This document shows, piece by piece, positions 62,901 to 64,000 of a stretch of 64,000 nt of DNA. The notes below the pieces were generated by a model. That model saw only the letters and a program-made list of their open reading frames with translations. It was not told the origin of the DNA and did no database searches. Made by a program: the position numbers and the translations under genes. Source of the DNA: Mycogone perniciosa (taxonomy: Eukaryota > Ascomycota > Sordariomycetes > Hypocreales > Hypocreaceae); contig JAOALB010000139.1 of assembly GCA_025331125.1 (NCBI GenBank), positions 62,001 through 126,000 on the forward strand, read 5' to 3'. Numbering within the stretch: the stretch's first letter is position 1; each line of letters begins with the position of its first letter.

Positions 62901-63500
62901 TAACTAAAATATAATAAATATTTGATTTTTAAAATAAATATATTAAAATTAATAAAAGAAAATAATTTTAGTTTTTTTTTAAATTAATTAATAAAAGGTT
63001 TAGTTTCTTTAACTTTAATAATATAATAAAACTAATATATAATACTGCCTTTACTTTTATAGTTAAAAAAGGCTATAATATTATTATAATATAAAAGCTA
63101 TATATAAATATTATTTAAAAAGGATATTATTATATAATATAATATAAAGAATTTTAAACTTTCTTTTTAAAAACAATTTAAATAAACTATAATACCTGCC
63201 TATAAGTTTATATATATATAAGCAGGAAAGTAAAGATTTAAATTAAATAAGCTGTTTATAAAAATCACTTAAAACCTCCTTAAAGTTTATATAAATAAAA
63301 TTATAACCTTTAATATTTATAGAAAATATAATATATTTAAAGCCTTTTATACTTTATTTACATAATTAATCGCTAAAAATTATATAATAACTAAAAACTT
63401 TAATACTATATACTTTTTATAGTTAATAATTGTTAAGTTAATAAGGTTATACTAAACCTTATTTATATGCAGCTTCTAGGAAGCTGCATACAACGCAGCA
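57000..63500 (-). mobile_element. RIP-degraded Ty3/gypsy retrotransposon (block B)
   Basis: Minus-strand translation shows gypsy pol in the correct order. At about 59103-59155 FGLYNAPAIF corresponds to the RT motif FGL-NAPA-F. At about 59020-59050 YFNNVFIYS corresponds to YLDDILIYS, with both Asp now Asn (G-to-A). At about 58810-58840 KNFLSFINFYY follows. RNase H fragments lie at 58400-58620 and integrase-like pieces (NPIL-IVKYLY) at about 57570-57680. Stops are frequent. Gag would lie toward 60-62.7 kb and a 5' LTR beyond about 62795, where GGCACCAAC could be a primer-binding site. Ends are approximate and the integrase C-terminus seems missing. The element cannot be functional. Confidence 0.8.
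63466..63490. repeat. Perfect inverted repeat (11-bp arms, 3-nt loop)
   Basis: TATGCAGCTTC, loop TAG, then GAAGCTGCATA. It lies exactly at the transition from the AT-rich block to ordinary sequence, so it may be part of a transposon terminus. It is followed by GC-normal DNA. Confidence 0.85.
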
Positions 63501-64000
63501 ATAAGGAAACGACTAAGAGTCTAGTTAGGTTAACAATAGATAAACAATTGAATTGTAACTGATCTAATAGCTAGAAGCTATAGAATATCTAGTGTATGTG
63601 TGGCTGGTGTAGAAGTGATTGTATGAACAATAGCTTTGTCTTCTACAATAGTCCTCCGACTAGATAATAGGAAGATAGCGGCAGAATTGGGTTCGTGGCC
63701 TTATTCCTATTTTCCGCAAAATTCATTTGTATGGAAATCGGCCAAATCGACTCACGGCTATAGAAACAGGAAACCATTTTAGTTAGATTTTTCACAATAG
63801 CCATTGTGGCCATTGTATTGAGTCTAGGGTAGGCGGGATAGCTGGTCCTAGCTTAATTGTTATCGTTGAAGATAACAGAAATTTCCTGACTTACACTGAA
63901 GTTCCTCCGGAACTCGGTCCTAGCGTCGGGCCTAATTCCAGGTCTAGCCAGAATAGGAAGGTTACCCAAATACACTAAGATCCTTACTTTTTAGCCCTCC
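63501..64000. other. Right flank of the transposon block, no gene seen
   Basis: Composition returns to normal from about 63480. No ORF of interest is visible. The word CTTCTACAAT appears here (63640) and directly repeated at the left edge of the block (56793). Confidence 0.5.

Noticed and set aside
1..64000. CRISPR array, bacterial operon or phage content
   Set aside because: No spaced direct repeats of that kind, and the gene structure is plainly fungal.

Overview
The window is nuclear DNA of a filamentous ascomycete (Pezizomycotina). The evidence is genes with many short GT-AG introns (50-160 bp) carrying CTAAC/CTGAC-like branch sites, a fungal highly reducing polyketide synthase, a fungal bZIP regulator, secreted proteins with kexin-type KR sites, and long AT-saturated retrotransposon remnants of the kind left by repeat-induced point mutation (RIP). 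I cannot name the genus.

Layout. 1-37.6 kb: a secondary-metabolite gene cluster lies between two diverged direct copies of one repeat (6-290 and 37258-37595). It holds a complete 2557-residue HR-PKS (KS-AT-DH-MT-ER-KR-ACP, no release domain), a 7.2 kb gene-free gap, a bZIP regulator, a membrane P450, a hotdog-fold thioesterase-like protein, a 15-exon ABC-C transporter and an alpha/beta-hydrolase thioesterase. A PHO-4-type phosphate symporter with five CACGTG sites upstream probably marks the housekeeping edge. 34.4-42.5 kb is gene-poor and contains the second repeat copy and a small RIP-degraded LTR fragment. 42.5-52.9 kb is a sparse accessory region: a secreted protein made of two copies of one domain, a second probably secreted protein with doubtful 5' integrity, a class I glutamine amidotransferase-like gene, a RecQ-type helicase pseudogene, a flavin monooxygenase-like gene and a secreted RNase T1-superfamily protein. 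53.0-63.5 kb is almost entirely RIP-degraded retrotransposon, with recognisable Tad-like LINE and Ty3/gypsy pol traces on the minus strand.

How the genes may work together (inference). The PKS would make a reduced, C-methylated chain. The alpha/beta thioesterase and/or the hotdog protein would release it, the P450 would oxidise it, the ABC-C pump would export it, and the bZIP protein would control the set. The product cannot be told from sequence alone.

All splice models were made by eye. For each protein gene called as a multi-exon CDS with stated exon coordinates, the exon lengths sum to whole codons.
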